64,000 nucleotides of DNA from Capillidium heterosporum (GCA_016630905.1 WBMQ01000003.1:1178001-1242000); one strand, 5' to 3'; positions 38,499-49,983 are shown, counted from the stretch's first letter. The notes: a model not told the origin generated them from the sequence alone. Numbers and translations: made by a program.

Positions 38499-39412
38499 TA
38501 TTATTAAGTTGTTAAAATTTTGTTTGTTAGGATATTAGATTAGGTAATTGTTTTGATAGTATCTCATAGTTCAAATATCGCACATTATATATCTTTCACC
38601 ATCTCAAAAAGTGTTCAAATGTACTTTAATTTAGCATAACTGTTGGGGTAACCTCTCATGTTCTCATTCGAAATATAGCAACTAAAACTGCTATACTAAA
38701 TTTTGCTAGCTTGAGCCCCAGTTTACATTTCTAAATTGCTGCCCATCTTTTCCTAGAACATGAGAACAAAGAGCGCTAGAACCTGGGATACAATTAAATT
38801 TAAATACCGTTATAGAGTGATGCTTTATTTACTTAAATCTTACACAAAGTTTATTGAAATAGTAGGCAAAAGGGTCTAAAACGCGTTAGATGAAGGCCGC
38901 TAAAAGGATTAGTTACTAAAAGGTGGATTACCAAAACCTATCTTTAGTACTATAACAGCTACTTTTGATGGGTTGAGAATTAGCACCAAGAAATATAAAA
39001 TCTGGTATCCAATTTATGCTGAATTGTCAATTTCTACTGCTATTTACAACATGTAGCATGTCGTATACATTTTATATAACATAAGTATGCACCAACTATC
39101 TGATAAAAATTATCAAATGTGATTATATCGTACAAGATTTCAAGATTATGCATACATTTGTACTCGCACAGATTTTAAAATGCTTTTTCTAAAGACATAT
39201 ATGTGATTATCTATTATGTAAATCATGTTTACAGCATTTTTTCTGAAGGAAGCTACATTTTGTATTTGAAACTATTACTGCGTATAAGCAATCTATTTTA
39301 TTCTAAAAATGCATTTATATATCTGCTTATAAACTTGTACCAACATATAGTATAAAATCATTGTAGAAAGGATATTTTTTAAAATAAAGTTGGGTGCTTT
39401 TATTGTACAAAA
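38499..39412. other. Intergenic, 0.9 kb
   Basis: Promoter of gene 4 with its shared upstream block (38641-38798), then the 3' flank of gene 5. No other gene. Confidence 0.5.
38641..38798 (-). repeat. Upstream block shared by small-protein genes 3, 4 and 5 (copy b)
   Basis: Counterpart of 37389-37542, with TGTTGGGGTAAC at one end, GAGCCCCAGTTT inside and a CAATTAA end. Diverged by many substitutions, so the duplication is old relative to the 33.9/41.7 kb pair. Confidence 0.55.
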
Positions 39413-39790
39413 CTACCAAGGATGAATAACAGTGGGAATTCTATTGTCACAGTAGGCTTGGCCACCTCGATCAATACAGGAAGTTCCAGGAGCACAGGGT
39501 CGCAGCATCAATCTAGAGTTGACACATTCATAGTAGCTACCACTAACATCGCAAAAGGTAGGGTTCTGGATACAGGGGGCGTCTTTCAAGCCACCGGGTA
39601 CATTCCATAATGGGTTCCAATGTATGTCCCACCACCATTCCTTGCTCAGCTTGCTCTCCTGCACAGCTTGGATTGGTTGAGCCGCTGGAGCTGGACTAGC
39701 TTGGATTTCAATCGGTTTGGGAGCTACGTTCTCTTCTCCGGCGGCCAAGGTAGTGGCGATGAACAGGGCGATGCAGGTGATAAATTTCAT
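39413..39790 (-). CDS. Small secreted six-Cys protein 5, CBM19-like
   Basis: 125 residues, single exon, the shortest intact member. Signal peptide MKFITCIALFIATTLAAG, a short linker (QASPAPAAQPIQAVQESK), a Trp patch (EWWWDIHWNPLWNVPG) and the six-Cys module (CIQNPTFC...YYECVNSRLMLRPCAPGTSC...AYCDN) with the family ending IPTVIHPW. A TATA-like box lies at 39873-39880 (minus strand TATATAAG). Its position mirrors gene 2 across the cluster centre. Confidence 0.86.
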   Translation of the reverse strand: MKFITCIALFIATTLAAGEENVAPKPIEIQASPAPAAQPIQAVQESKLSKEWWWDIHWNPLWNVPGGLKDAPCIQNPTFCDVSGSYYECVNSRLMLRPCAPGTSCIDRGGQAYCDNRIPTVIHPW

Positions 39791-41221
39791 AATGATTAGG
39801 TTGCTACGATTATTTATTAGTGTATTATATTATTTAGTTGCTTTGATAATGTTTATAGTATAGATACCGTTCCTTATATACCTTTATTTATTTCAAGTGC
39901 CAAAATGTGTTGTAGTTGAACACCATGATTAAGGCAATCTTTCACATGCTCACCTTCAAAATTTAACAAGTTTGCCACTAAGTTCATTTTACTAGCTTGA
40001 ACCCCAGTTTGTATTTTTAAATTGCTGCCTATCTTTCCTAGAACGTGAGAACGAAGGATGCTTGAATATGGGATGCAATTAAATTCACGTATCGTTAGAG
40101 TGGCGGTAAATGAAGTATTGCAAATTTAAATTACATGCCGTATACGAAGTTGATCGACATTGTAAGCTAAAAAGTTTATGGTGCACTAGGAAATGATAAT
40201 TAAAGTACTAATGATCAAGACAGATTTCCGAATTTAGGTTATTAGCACTACAACTGTTGTAGAGTCCAAATCAAAAAGTAGTGTTTCGAATTATGGAGAA
40301 AGCTCAATGGATTGTTATGGTATAATTCCTTATAGAATGATTTGTTGAGAACGTAATAAAAGAATATGCTCGAATCTACTTGATTTTAACCAGGTAGGCT
40401 TTGTACTGTTTTATCACCCCATGCCTGTATACGACATGGATGTGAATGCTTATAAAAATTCTCCCATCCTATATCAACTAGGATATCAATCTTTCCACAA
40501 AGTGAAAATTTGAAAAAATCCTAAGGATGTAGTTATGATGGCTGGCATAATATTGATGCCAGTCTTGTAGCCAGTTTATTAAAGGGAACATAGTCAAACT
40601 AGACCTGGAATAGAACGGTTTTAACTTTTAATAAAAGTTTTGAAATAGTCTCTTTTTGAGTTAAGCTGAAAATATAGCTCCAAACTGCTGCCTTGGATTA
40701 CTTATATATATAGACATATTTATGGCCTATACAGCATATTTTTAAGATTCAAATAAATCTCTCTGATTACTATCAGAAAAGGGCCTTGGATTTTGTATTA
40801 AAGAGAAAGATAGGATGTGGAGGATCATAATTTTTTATTTGAATTTTATATAATGAGCTGAGAATTGATATTAAGGAGGTACATATATGGCATCTAATTT
40901 ATTTTATCAATTTCTATTTTATTTATAATCAGTAGCGTTTCAAATAAATTGTATGTAGCTTGAATATACAGCAGTTATTTGAAACTTATCGCTGGATGTG
41001 ATTATACTGTACAAGACTTATCATAATATGACTTGTACTTGAACTTTACAGGAATTAGTACTTATACAAGTATAAATTAAACTGCTTGAAAGAATATATA
41101 AGTAAGCCAATCTACTCGAAATATAAGGATCGATTTCTAAACTAGCATTGGAAAACATATTATAAACTCATAATAGGAATATGTATTTCAAAATATATTA
41201 GGTACTATTTACTATACCAAG
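39791..41221. other. Intergenic, 1.4 kb
   Basis: Promoter of gene 5 and the shared block 39936-40080, then AT-rich DNA up to the stop of gene 6. No gene recognised. Confidence 0.45.
39936..40080 (-). repeat. Upstream block shared by small-protein genes 3, 4 and 5 (copy c)
   Basis: Counterpart of 37389-37542 and 38641-38798. TGAACCCCAGTTT and CTAGAACGTGAGAACGAAGG are the best conserved parts. Confidence 0.55.
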
Positions 41222-41683
41222 TTACCAGTTATGAATCTGGGTGGGGAAACGGTTATCACAGGTGGCACGACCGTTCTGCGGAAAACAGAAGGTTCCGGCG
41301 GCACAGGGTCGTAGCATGAACATATTGTTAACACACTCGTAGTAGCCACCAGTAAATGAGTCACAACGACTCTCATTGGGTGTGCAAGGTTGGTTGCTCA
41401 AGGCGCCAATAAGCTGGCCGTTATTCCACTGGTTGCCCCATTGAGGGTTAAACCATCCTTCTTTGTTCTCTTTGGTCTCCTTAGTTTCTTGGATGGGTTG
41501 AGCTGGCTGAACAGCTTGAATAGGCTGCGCTGACTGTGCAGCTTGGATAGGTTGTGCTGGCTGTGCGGCTGGGTTGGGTTGGGCTTCAGGAGCTGGGGCT
41601 GGGGCTGAGTTGGGAGCTACATTATCTTCACCAGCAGCAAAGACAGTAGCGATGAATAAAGTAATGTAGGCGATGAACTTCAT
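41222..41683 (-). CDS. Small secreted six-Cys protein 6, CBM19-like
   Basis: 153 residues, single exon, mirror copy of gene 1. Signal peptide, linker and Trp patch (up to GWFNPQWGNQWN) are essentially identical to protein 1, apart from one extra QAAQSAQPI unit. The cysteine module differs at most positions (CTPNESRC...YYECVNNMFMLRPCAAGTFC...ATCDN) while keeping all six cysteines. The 5' flank of nearly 280 bp is also almost identical to gene 1. This mosaic suggests either strong divergence of the binding module or gene conversion confined to the 5' part. Confidence 0.87.
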   Translation of the reverse strand: MKFIAYITLFIATVFAAGEDNVAPNSAPAPAPEAQPNPAAQPAQPIQAAQSAQPIQAVQPAQPIQETKETKENKEGWFNPQWGNQWNNGQLIGALSNQPCTPNESRCDSFTGGYYECVNNMFMLRPCAAGTFCFPQNGRATCDNRFPTQIHNW

Positions 41684-41765
41684 TGTTATTAGGGTATTAT
41701 GGCTTTACTTGTTGGTGTATTAGATTAGGTGGTTGTTTTGATACTATTTCCAACTTGGTTTCCGT

Positions 41766-41775
41766 CTCTTATATA
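41766..41775 (-). promoter_or_regulatory. TATA-like box of small secreted protein gene 6
   Basis: The minus strand reads TATATAAGAG about 83 bp before the ATG, at the same place as in the mirrored gene 1. Confidence 0.5.
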
Positions 41776-42278
41776 CCTCCCATAGTCTCAGAATGCAGCT
41801 ATGAAATAATCTCAATATATCCATTGGAGTATACATCTATACTTTTCTTCTCGAATTCCATGCTCTGCTAGTTTGATAGTAAAGCCACACTTAATCCCCA
41901 AGTCTCAATTTCAATTCCCACAGTGATTTTCATATATACTTGATGTTTCTGCAAGTATATTACTTCTTGGTTAAAATATTTATTATAGTTACCTTCCAGT
42001 AGAATTCTATACTCCACTACCGTAGCTTATGTCTTTTTGATTGGAGTTCAACATCCTTTAGTATGGTACAGCGATAAATTGCCATTTAGATTGTTCAAAA
42101 TTTCATAACTAGAAGACTTTACTAAAATATCTATACTACACTAATGTATGTCTGTAAGATTTTACTGCTAGTATATGAAATTAACTTGATAAAATCACAA
42201 CTGCATCAATTTCTAGTACAATTGTTGATATAAATAGGTAAAACTAAAACCGAAATGGACATTCAAAATTTAATCAAA

Positions 42279-43469
42279 TTATTTCTCACTGTTGTTGTAG
42301 GCTAACAAAGTAGGCGAACCCTTACCAGGATCCTGTACGGCCTTCTTGTTAGCAGTATCGCGAATCTTGTCGGCTACCTGCTTGTTTGTCAAGGTAGGTT
42401 CTAAAGCTAGATAGTAACCGGCTAATCCGGCTACATGGGGAGCCGCCATGGAGGTGCCAGACAGTTCGGTATTCTTATCCTTGAAAGTGGAGATGATATT
42501 GGTACCAGGAGCGAATACATCGACACAAGGGCCGAAGCAGGAGAAATCAGAACGGTAGTCGTCGATTCCAGTAGCACCTACCGTTATGGCGTTGGGAGAG
42601 CTAGCTGGTGATCGGTTGCAGGAATCAGTTTTGTCGTTACCAGCTGATACAACTACGATGGCTCCTTTTTTGTAAGCGCCTTCGACGGCGTCATTTAGGG
42701 CTTGGTACTTCTCACCACCCAGCGAGATGTTGATAACATTACCGACGGAGCCACGTTTGTCAGCAACTGCCCAATCTAAACCGGCGATGAACTCAGAGTA
42801 GCCACCTTCACCTTTGGGCCCGATAACTTTGACGGAAACTAGTGTGGCCTTCTTGAGGATACCGAACTGCTTGGAACCGATGATACCAGCTACGTGGGTA
42901 CCGTGCCCAAACTCGTCGTCGGTACTTGTGTTATTAATAGCAAAGTTAGCGCCGTGGATGGCACGACCTTCGAATTGGGTGTTGTTGAGCCGAATACCGG
43001 TATCGATAATATAGACAGCGATATCTTCACCGGTAGTCTCGTAGGTGTAGTTGAACTTCAAACTCCATTCGTTGAAGTTGGTATGGGGTTTCTTGCGTGC
43101 TACACGGCTGATACCCCAAGGAGCATCCTTTTGTAAAATATCGACACCGATTATACCCTCTTTTTCGATGTACTCAACTTCAGGTAGCTTTTTGACTTGA
43201 TCCAAGACTTTAGGACTGAATTTGGCAGCGTAGAGGCTGTTTCCTAAGTTACGGTAGATGTGCTTGATGGTGTTGGCGTCGGAACGTTCGACAAATAAGG
43301 ATTTGACCTGGTCCAAGTGGGCATCGATGGTGGAACGGGTTTCCGATTTGAGCTTGATGAGGTAGCTGTCTTCGACGAAACGACCTTTGGTAGACTTGGG
43401 ACTGACTAGGTTGTTGACGGTGGTACTGAGTACAGTGCTGACCAGGAGTGCTAAACTTGAGAACTTCAT
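42279..43469 (-). CDS. Secreted subtilisin-like serine protease (S8A, proteinase K type), copy B
   Basis: 396 residues, single exon, intact. A signal peptide (MKFSSLALLVSTVLS) precedes an inhibitor-I9 propeptide (about residues 30-105, with DSYLIKLK and VEYIEKEGIIG). The mature domain starts near DAPWGISRV. The catalytic triad is visible: D156 (IIDTGIR), H189 (GHGTHVAG) and S340 (GTSMAAPHVAG), with the oxyanion Asn in SAGND. Cysteines around 284-315 fit the proteinase K disulphides. Such enzymes are secreted proteases used for nutrition and, in insect-associated fungi, for degrading cuticle protein; this use is inference. It flanks the small secreted protein cluster, pointing inward, and mirrors the broken copy A. 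Confidence 0.94.
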   Translation of the reverse strand: MKFSSLALLVSTVLSTTVNNLVSPKSTKGRFVEDSYLIKLKSETRSTIDAHLDQVKSLFVERSDANTIKHIYRNLGNSLYAAKFSPKVLDQVKKLPEVEYIEKEGIIGVDILQKDAPWGISRVARKKPHTNFNEWSLKFNYTYETTGEDIAVYIIDTGIRLNNTQFEGRAIHGANFAINNTSTDDEFGHGTHVAGIIGSKQFGILKKATLVSVKVIGPKGEGGYSEFIAGLDWAVADKRGSVGNVINISLGGEKYQALNDAVEGAYKKGAIVVVSAGNDKTDSCNRSPASSPNAITVGATGIDDYRSDFSCFGPCVDVFAPGTNIISTFKDKNTELSGTSMAAPHVAGLAGYYLALEPTLTNKQVADKIRDTANKKAVQDPGKGSPTLLAYNNSEK

Positions 43470-43601
43470 CCTTTGCTTGTGAGGCTGTTATACAAACCTC
43501 AAAGCCTTTATATGAGATTGCAGTTTGAATGGGTCGATGTCCATATATGTGTATATAGAGATTAATCTGTATCGTCTCTATATAGGTATTTGCTTCTAAA
43601 A

Positions 43602-44941
43602 TAGGTATTTTCGTGGCATTTACCGCAGTTCATAACTTGTCATTGAGTCTTTTAATCTAGCTATAAATGCAGTTGAAAATGTCACTTGCTAAACAGCTAT
43701 CAGATACTATGACCATAATCGTACTATATATACACAATTGAATAAGTGCGGCCTTTTTGATACTATTTATAGCCATTACTTTTTATTACATATCAGTAGG
43801 TCTTTACTTAACGGCAACATAGGATCATGCAGCAGCTAAAGTCGATTTAAATTAATTTAAGCTATATACCTTTGGCTTACACCATATCTATTAGCTACAT
43901 ATTATCTACCGTTTCACTTTCATATAAATTTCGAATATCATGACCTTGGATAACTAAGGACTAGATTTTATTTTTACTAACAAATCTTATATTTATCGAA
44001 CAAAAGCAGGTGATGTCGAAATATAGTAGTAGATTAAGAGGAACGTGATCAAAATCAAGGGTTGTCAATTTTAGAACCGAAAAGCAATAGGGAGGTTTAA
44101 ATAAGTCACTGAAGGTGCATACGTAGGCGGACAAAGGTTGGGCGTGACTAAAGCAAGGATTACCAAGCGTTGTCATTGATGGCTAGCAGTAACGCTTAAT
44201 TGCATCATGCTAAAAACACATGCCCAACTCCAAAAGTATTCTTATATGATTTTCCATAAAACTAGGTTGAACAGTCTGATGGATGGTATACCAAAGATAG
44301 CTATAGTTTGCAGTTTTACAACGCACTGCATTTTGAAAGGTCTAAAGAATTAAATCTCGACTGTTGGATGTTGGTTAGTTTATTCAAAGTTGGAGGTTGC
44401 AATCTTTTATGCCTTGCAAAGTTTATCTTGGTAAGCCTATTCAAATATTCACAAATACTTGGGAGGGCTGAAATAAAGTGGCTAGATATTTATAAAGTAA
44501 ATGAGGTAGAATTAAATCAATTACGGTGTGGCTTGATATATGGTTAAAAATATTAAAGAAAAGTGGTAATAATAGACCAAATCAAAAAAGTACGAGTTAT
44601 TTGTCAACTTTATATATAGATGGTCACTAAATATATATATTGATGCTCTTCACTACTATCTACCTATTGAAAATTTCAATTAAACAAATATGTAACTATC
44701 TTCAACATAGACGTACAAAAGTTGCAATGAAATTAAAATATACATATCTAAAAATCAACCCTTATTAAGCATATAGTGAATGCTTTACTACCATCCAAAA
44801 AAGTAGAAACTATCTATCAACAATAGCCATATGCAAAGTACACCTACCTGTAGGTAGATAAAAAAATAACTTATTATTATTGAAACTTGCCTAACATCCA
44901 TAAAAACAAATGAAGCCAACTTGAAAATTTATCTAAAACGA
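43602..44941. other. Intergenic, 1.3 kb
   Basis: Between the end of the inverted duplication and the GlyRS stop. A minus-strand open stretch at 43961-44176 has no recognisable features. Otherwise AT-rich. Confidence 0.45.
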
Positions 44942-46603
44942 TCAATTAAATTGGGTATCCCGAACTCTACGCTTAACCCAATCCACAATCTCATCCAAGC
45001 TAATTCGCTCCTGCGCTTTGGAGTCTCTATCTCTTACCGTTACCGAACCCAAACCCTCAGTTTCAAAATCAACCGTGATACAGTAAGGAGTACCTACTTC
45101 ATCCATCCTATAGTATTTTTTACCCACCTTCAGCTTGGAATCCAAAACCACACATTCAACCTTACTTTGACGGAACGCTTCATAAAGTTGATGGGCGATG
45201 GGGTTCAATTTGGCGTCGTCGATAAGGGGGATGATAGCAACTTTAATGGGGGCTAAATGAGGTTTCAATTTCAATATAATACGGTTGGTCTCCTTTTCGA
45301 CATGTAAAGCATCCAGTAAGATGGCTAGGAAGGCACGATTGAGGCCAGCTGAGGATTCTATGGTAAAAGGTATAGCATCCTCGCCGTCACAGTTGACTTT
45401 GAAGGATTTGTTGGTAGCTTCCGAATGTACTTTGAGATCAAAATCCCCTCTGTTGGCGACACCTTCCAACTCGCCCCACCCCCAAGGGAATTTAAACTCG
45501 ATGTCGGTACAATTCTTGGAGTAATGGGCCAATTCATCCTTCGTCTGTTGTCTTTTTTGTAAGTTAGATTGACCGTCGTTCATATTGTTTAACCACCAGT
45601 CGAATCTCTTCTCAACCAGCTGTTCAAAGTAGTGGTTGGAACTTTTGGGATCAACAAACAATTCCAACTCCATCTGCTCGAACTCTAAAGTCCTAAAGAC
45701 AATATGCTCGCAGCTGATCTCGTTCCTAAATGACTTACCTACTTGCATGGCGGCGAACGGTAGTTTCAAGCTGGAAAAGTTGAACAAATTTTGGAAGTTG
45801 ACGAAAATACCTTGCGCAGTCTCGGGGCGTAAGAATGCGGTGGATTGTTGTAGTTGTTCTATGATCTTAGATTTGAGGTCAGGGTCGTTAGCTTGAGAAA
45901 GTTGTAAGGTTTGATTGATGGTTGTATCTATAGGATCGATTGGTTCAATAAACGTCTTGAGCATTAAGTTGAAAGGTCGACTTTTAGTCATAAAGGGTGA
46001 GTTGGTTGGTGAGGCGTACCCTAAATACGTATAAGATAACTTGAGGCTAGGGTTTTCTACTTCAACATCTTGTAACAGCTCTTTAGGTGGCTGGATAAAT
46101 GTAATATTGGATTCTTCAGTTGGTTCGAACTTGTCCTCCAAAAACAAAGTAAAGTGCCCATCTCTATCCAAAAACTGTAACCCAGGTAACAAAGTTTCCA
46201 ATTCATCCTTCACTCTCAACTTGACTTCCTTATCTTCTTCAACCTTTATTTTGATAACATCCATCCCTTTAAACTTACTTAGCTTGACGGGACTCAGCTT
46301 ATCTTTGCGAAATCTACCTTTAGTTAACAGACAATCCGTTAAATCGTCGGTAAAGTTACTCAAGTGACCCGAGCTTTTTAAGACGGAAGGTTTCGTTAGT
46401 ATAGAGGTGTCGACCTGTAGAACTTTGAAAGGCAACTTGAACTGCTGGTAGTCGGTCCAAGATTGTTGGATATTTTTCTTTAAAGTTATACCTAGAGGTC
46501 CATAATCGTAAGCTCCTTTCATACCATTGTATATCTGGAAGCTTGGATAGAGGAATCCAGTTCGCTTACTCAGTTCTAACAATCGTGCTAGCTTATCTTT
46601 CAT
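44942..46603 (-). CDS. Glycyl-tRNA synthetase, bacterial-type alpha2 form
   Basis: 553 residues in one uninterrupted exon. The class II core is clear: FQIYNGMKGAYDYGPLG near the N-terminus, FLRPETAQGIFVNF (about 257-270), motif 2 FRNEIS followed by FRTLEFEQMELELF (about 292-316), GWGELEGVANRGDFDLKVH, and motif 3 SSAGLNRAFLAILLDAL. A C-terminal anticodon-binding domain (LAPIKVAIIPLI onward) follows. It attaches glycine to tRNA-Gly. The FEQMELE and LEGVANR signatures match bacterial enzymes rather than the eukaryotic cytosolic form (which has a VREFTMAEIEHF-like segment). There is no WHEP domain and no clear mitochondrial presequence. The absence of introns among intron-rich genes and the bacterial signatures suggest transfer from bacteria. 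A mitochondrial role cannot be excluded. Confidence 0.92.
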   Translation of the reverse strand: MKDKLARLLELSKRTGFLYPSFQIYNGMKGAYDYGPLGITLKKNIQQSWTDYQQFKLPFKVLQVDTSILTKPSVLKSSGHLSNFTDDLTDCLLTKGRFRKDKLSPVKLSKFKGMDVIKIKVEEDKEVKLRVKDELETLLPGLQFLDRDGHFTLFLEDKFEPTEESNITFIQPPKELLQDVEVENPSLKLSYTYLGYASPTNSPFMTKSRPFNLMLKTFIEPIDPIDTTINQTLQLSQANDPDLKSKIIEQLQQSTAFLRPETAQGIFVNFQNLFNFSSLKLPFAAMQVGKSFRNEISCEHIVFRTLEFEQMELELFVDPKSSNHYFEQLVEKRFDWWLNNMNDGQSNLQKRQQTKDELAHYSKNCTDIEFKFPWGWGELEGVANRGDFDLKVHSEATNKSFKVNCDGEDAIPFTIESSAGLNRAFLAILLDALHVEKETNRIILKLKPHLAPIKVAIIPLIDDAKLNPIAHQLYEAFRQSKVECVVLDSKLKVGKKYYRMDEVGTPYCITVDFETEGLGSVTVRDRDSKAQERISLDEIVDWVKRRVRDTQFN

Positions 46604-49600
46604 AGTGTTGTTGTCTTGGGCTTTTCTAATTTGGCTACTGATCTAAAGGGTTTTGAAATTGTAGCAATTCCATCAGCAAAATTTTTGAAGCTTTACGACA
46701 TCAGGTCAAATGAATCTAATCCAATCAAAGTTCAAGCAGTTAACAATTACTTTTGAACCCACAAACTAAAAAATTATTTGAATTAAAGTGTAATTAGCAT
46801 GAATTTTGGGTTTGGAATCTTTATCCTTGTGCACGGGCACATCCAGACCTATGAAGTACCTACTGAGGTTGGATTATTGCTGGTTGAAAACTACTTAACC
46901 AATTGCCCCACGTCTGAACTTACTTTTACAAGCTAAGCTCTTTCGTAATTTTTGGACGCCTTACGGCTTATTTTTTCAACTACTATAAAAAATACATCTA
47001 CAAATTGAAGACATCTACCTGTAGAAGAGAGATTTGTAGTTCACTCTACAATATAACAAAGCGTTGTGGGTTTTAAACATATGAGGTTGATTCGGCACTT
47101 TTACTATGCTATCTTTATGATACTCAATCTACTTTGGTATCATTTGAATAAACCTACATTTTATGATTGGATGCTTCAATACTTGGAGCACTTTCCAAGA
47201 TAGAATCTACTCTGTTATATAAAAGTTGGAATGATAAACTTATGGCTAGACTATATATGGATGGATTAGTCAATAAATGTTCAAAGTCTTCATAGATCTA
47301 TTCATTAAATTGAAGTTTTATACATATGTACAGTTCAATGTTTATCTTTATAAAGAATGGCTACTAAAGACCAATTCTCAACTTTACAAGGAAAGATATA
47401 TCCAAGGCTAGATTTTTCAGTTGATATAGTATTGGAAGTTAGATAATAGCTTTCTACTTTAGGTACAAGGTGTCAAACCTATTACGTCACTTCGAATTGA
47501 CAATAGAGTAAATCAATTGTATCAATCTATTACGTTGCTCAAAGTTCAACTTGAGATAAACCTTCTAAACCAGCTTTAGTCGTAAACTCTCATCAAACAT
47601 CAACATCTTATTTATGAGTGCTTATGGAATCTTTCTATTTATAGCTCTATTTTTTCAGCAATTTTTCAGTACCTTGACAGCCCCAGTAATTTTTTATAAT
47701 ATCTCTACATCTATCATCCCTTGTCAAATATCAATTTTATTAATACCAGTCAACAAAAAACACTTACCAAGTAAAATTTGCAGGTACATATATGTTTTAA
47801 TCATATTTAGGATCATAAAGCATTGTTCAGAGCTTCAATTCTAACTAATGGACTAGCTGGTCAGTTGGAATTAACACTACATTCCCACAATTTTTTCAAT
47901 ATAGGAGATTGTTGCTCCACTTTAATCTTCCTTAACCTCAAGCTTTCTAAAAGAATATCGCTGAAACATACATAAATAGATTCGTCCTTATGCAACGTGG
48001 AAACTGCTCCTTTGTAGTTAAAGCGTGGGCTATGTAAGCAGTAGGTTTCAAAGAGATGGCTGTAGGTAACAGCAACAATTCAGATTTAATTATTATATAT
48101 GCCAATGGTAATACCATGAAAGTAATTATTTCAATTGTAGTTGTCGCTCAGAAAGATATGCATATCTTGGCTCTACTTTGCTATCAAAAATTGGTTAGAG
48201 ACCTTCACTTGTTGACTCGTTTGGAAGGGTAAGCTTGTAGTTTTAGTCTATTCAGTATCTATTTATAACTATGTCCCCTTATATCGCAAGGTATTGGTAT
48301 ATATTAAAAAGTCCATATTCAAAACATTGGGATTATAATACCATGTTTTATTATCTTTGCCACTATTCTTATTTTTGGATTGTATACTTTTAAGGATACT
48401 GTTAGGACAAGTACAATGTAAGATGCTATTATACATCTCAGATAGCACATATTAGCCGATATATATCTTTTAGTACTGCTTTATCTACTACTTTTCATTC
48501 CTTTCCTTTGAAAGCTGAAGATCAAGTATTCTATTTGATATATTGTAGCTAGAGGATCACTAACAATAGCAAAGGTGCACCTTGAACTTTAATAAGTATA
48601 GTTCACCATTACATTTTTTCAGCTTATAAACTCGCCGAAACTCTTCCATAGGGTCCTAGCATCGGGGAGAGTAGCAGTTCAAGTCAAAACAAAAAACTTA
48701 TGTATGGGTAAATATCAATTATCTTACAACTCTATAGCTTCAGTTTAGTAATTTAGTAGGGCATCATTTGAAGCTTTCCAAGCCATAAGGATATATATTC
48801 TTTATTATCTCTTTCCATAAAGTTTATAACTATGTTACTAGAATGAGATGTTCTTTATATATAAAAGCTATATTTCAATGGATAAAGTTTGATCTCAAAT
48901 ACATATAGTGTATGATGTTTGTCTTGAATATGTATTTAGTTAGCTTTTGTGTCAGTCCTTCTCCAAAGCATTACCTTCTTTTCCTAGAACTAAAGCGGAA
49001 TAACTCAAGAAAAAAGCGGGACTATCTATATAGGAAATGTATTTGAAAAGATAGCGGTATAGCGGGAACGTAACCTATACCGTCATTATGTACATTAGTT
49101 TATGAACTAGGAATACAACCTTTGATACGACAAATAGCAATTCGTGTGAGGATGAGGTACTTGCCAAATTTCAAGATCTGGTTTTCGCTACAGAGTCCAA
49201 CATTTTGTATTCCACTTAATTAGAGTTTAACTTGAGCCATGTATTAATTTAGACAAATCGATTAAGCCACTAATATTGTTGGCTCTATCCATAAAACATG
49301 GTTAAAATTACTCCTAGAACAGTACTTTGGTTCAAATGGCCATCATAGGTCTAGATAGCTTTAATGACTTTAGTTATATATTAGACCGCTGTAACCCTTG
49401 ACGGACTATCTTATGTTGTTCTAATTAGCTGCAATAGTTGAAAAAGTATCGAAACATATATGGTCTTTTGGTCAGTATCAGTGTTCTAATAAGCTGGATT
49501 GCAATCCAAAGCCACTATAAATTTAGCAAATCCAAGCTCGATTTAATATATCAGGAATCTGAATTTTCCGAAATCGAACATCTTTGGTATCCAATAGAAA

Positions 49601-49983
49601 CCTTGCAAAATTCAAAAGGATTCGTCCAGGTACCCTCAAACATAAAGTTACTTTAAAAAGGTAAAATTCTTCCAAGATTTCCACCCATTCAAAACTGATC
49701 AAGCAAAAAGCCAAATCCTACCTTTTCTTGAGATTGATTCTTACCTTTCCAGCCTTCAGCCGTCTTTCAAGAAAGAAAAGTGTCGTTCAAAGGTTTAGTA
49801 AAGCTTATACCAATCGAACCCATTCTTCTGTTCAATAGCATATTTGTATCCAGTAACTTTTAATAATTAATTTCAACTCAAGAACCGAGGTCCTTTCAAT
49901 AACAGTAAGCAAAGATTTTGATTTTGACCACTAATAGATGTTCTAGCCCACCACTCAACACAAGTTAGAATCTACTTGCCAAA
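46604..49983. other. Gene-free stretch, 3.4 kb
   Basis: No supported gene. A 76-codon plus-strand stretch at 47614-47844 begins with a hydrophobic, signal-like segment (MSAYGIFLFIALFF), but its remainder has no features. Another at 49438 has no ATG start. The last 250 bp should hold the promoter of the kinase gene. No tRNA or repeat recognised. Confidence 0.4.

Larger units (their letters stand above)
41423..43601 (-). repeat. Right arm of large inverted duplication
   Basis: Reverse-complement counterpart of 31887-34162, made of two well conserved blocks: 41423-41962 (5' half and promoter of gene 6) and about 42290-43601 (subtilisin B and its promoter). They are joined by a diverged spacer. 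The arm ends abruptly near 43601, the sequence beyond having no match at 31.8 kb. Confidence 0.85.

Noticed and set aside
47614-47844. 76-codon reading with a signal-like N-terminus
   Set aside because: Hydrophobic AT-rich translation after the first segment, no cysteines or family match, no conserved flank. Chance is likely in 3.4 kb of AT-rich DNA.
49438-49656. 72-codon reading with one hydrophobic segment upstream of the Sel1 kinase
   Set aside because: It has no ATG at its start and no similarity to known proteins.
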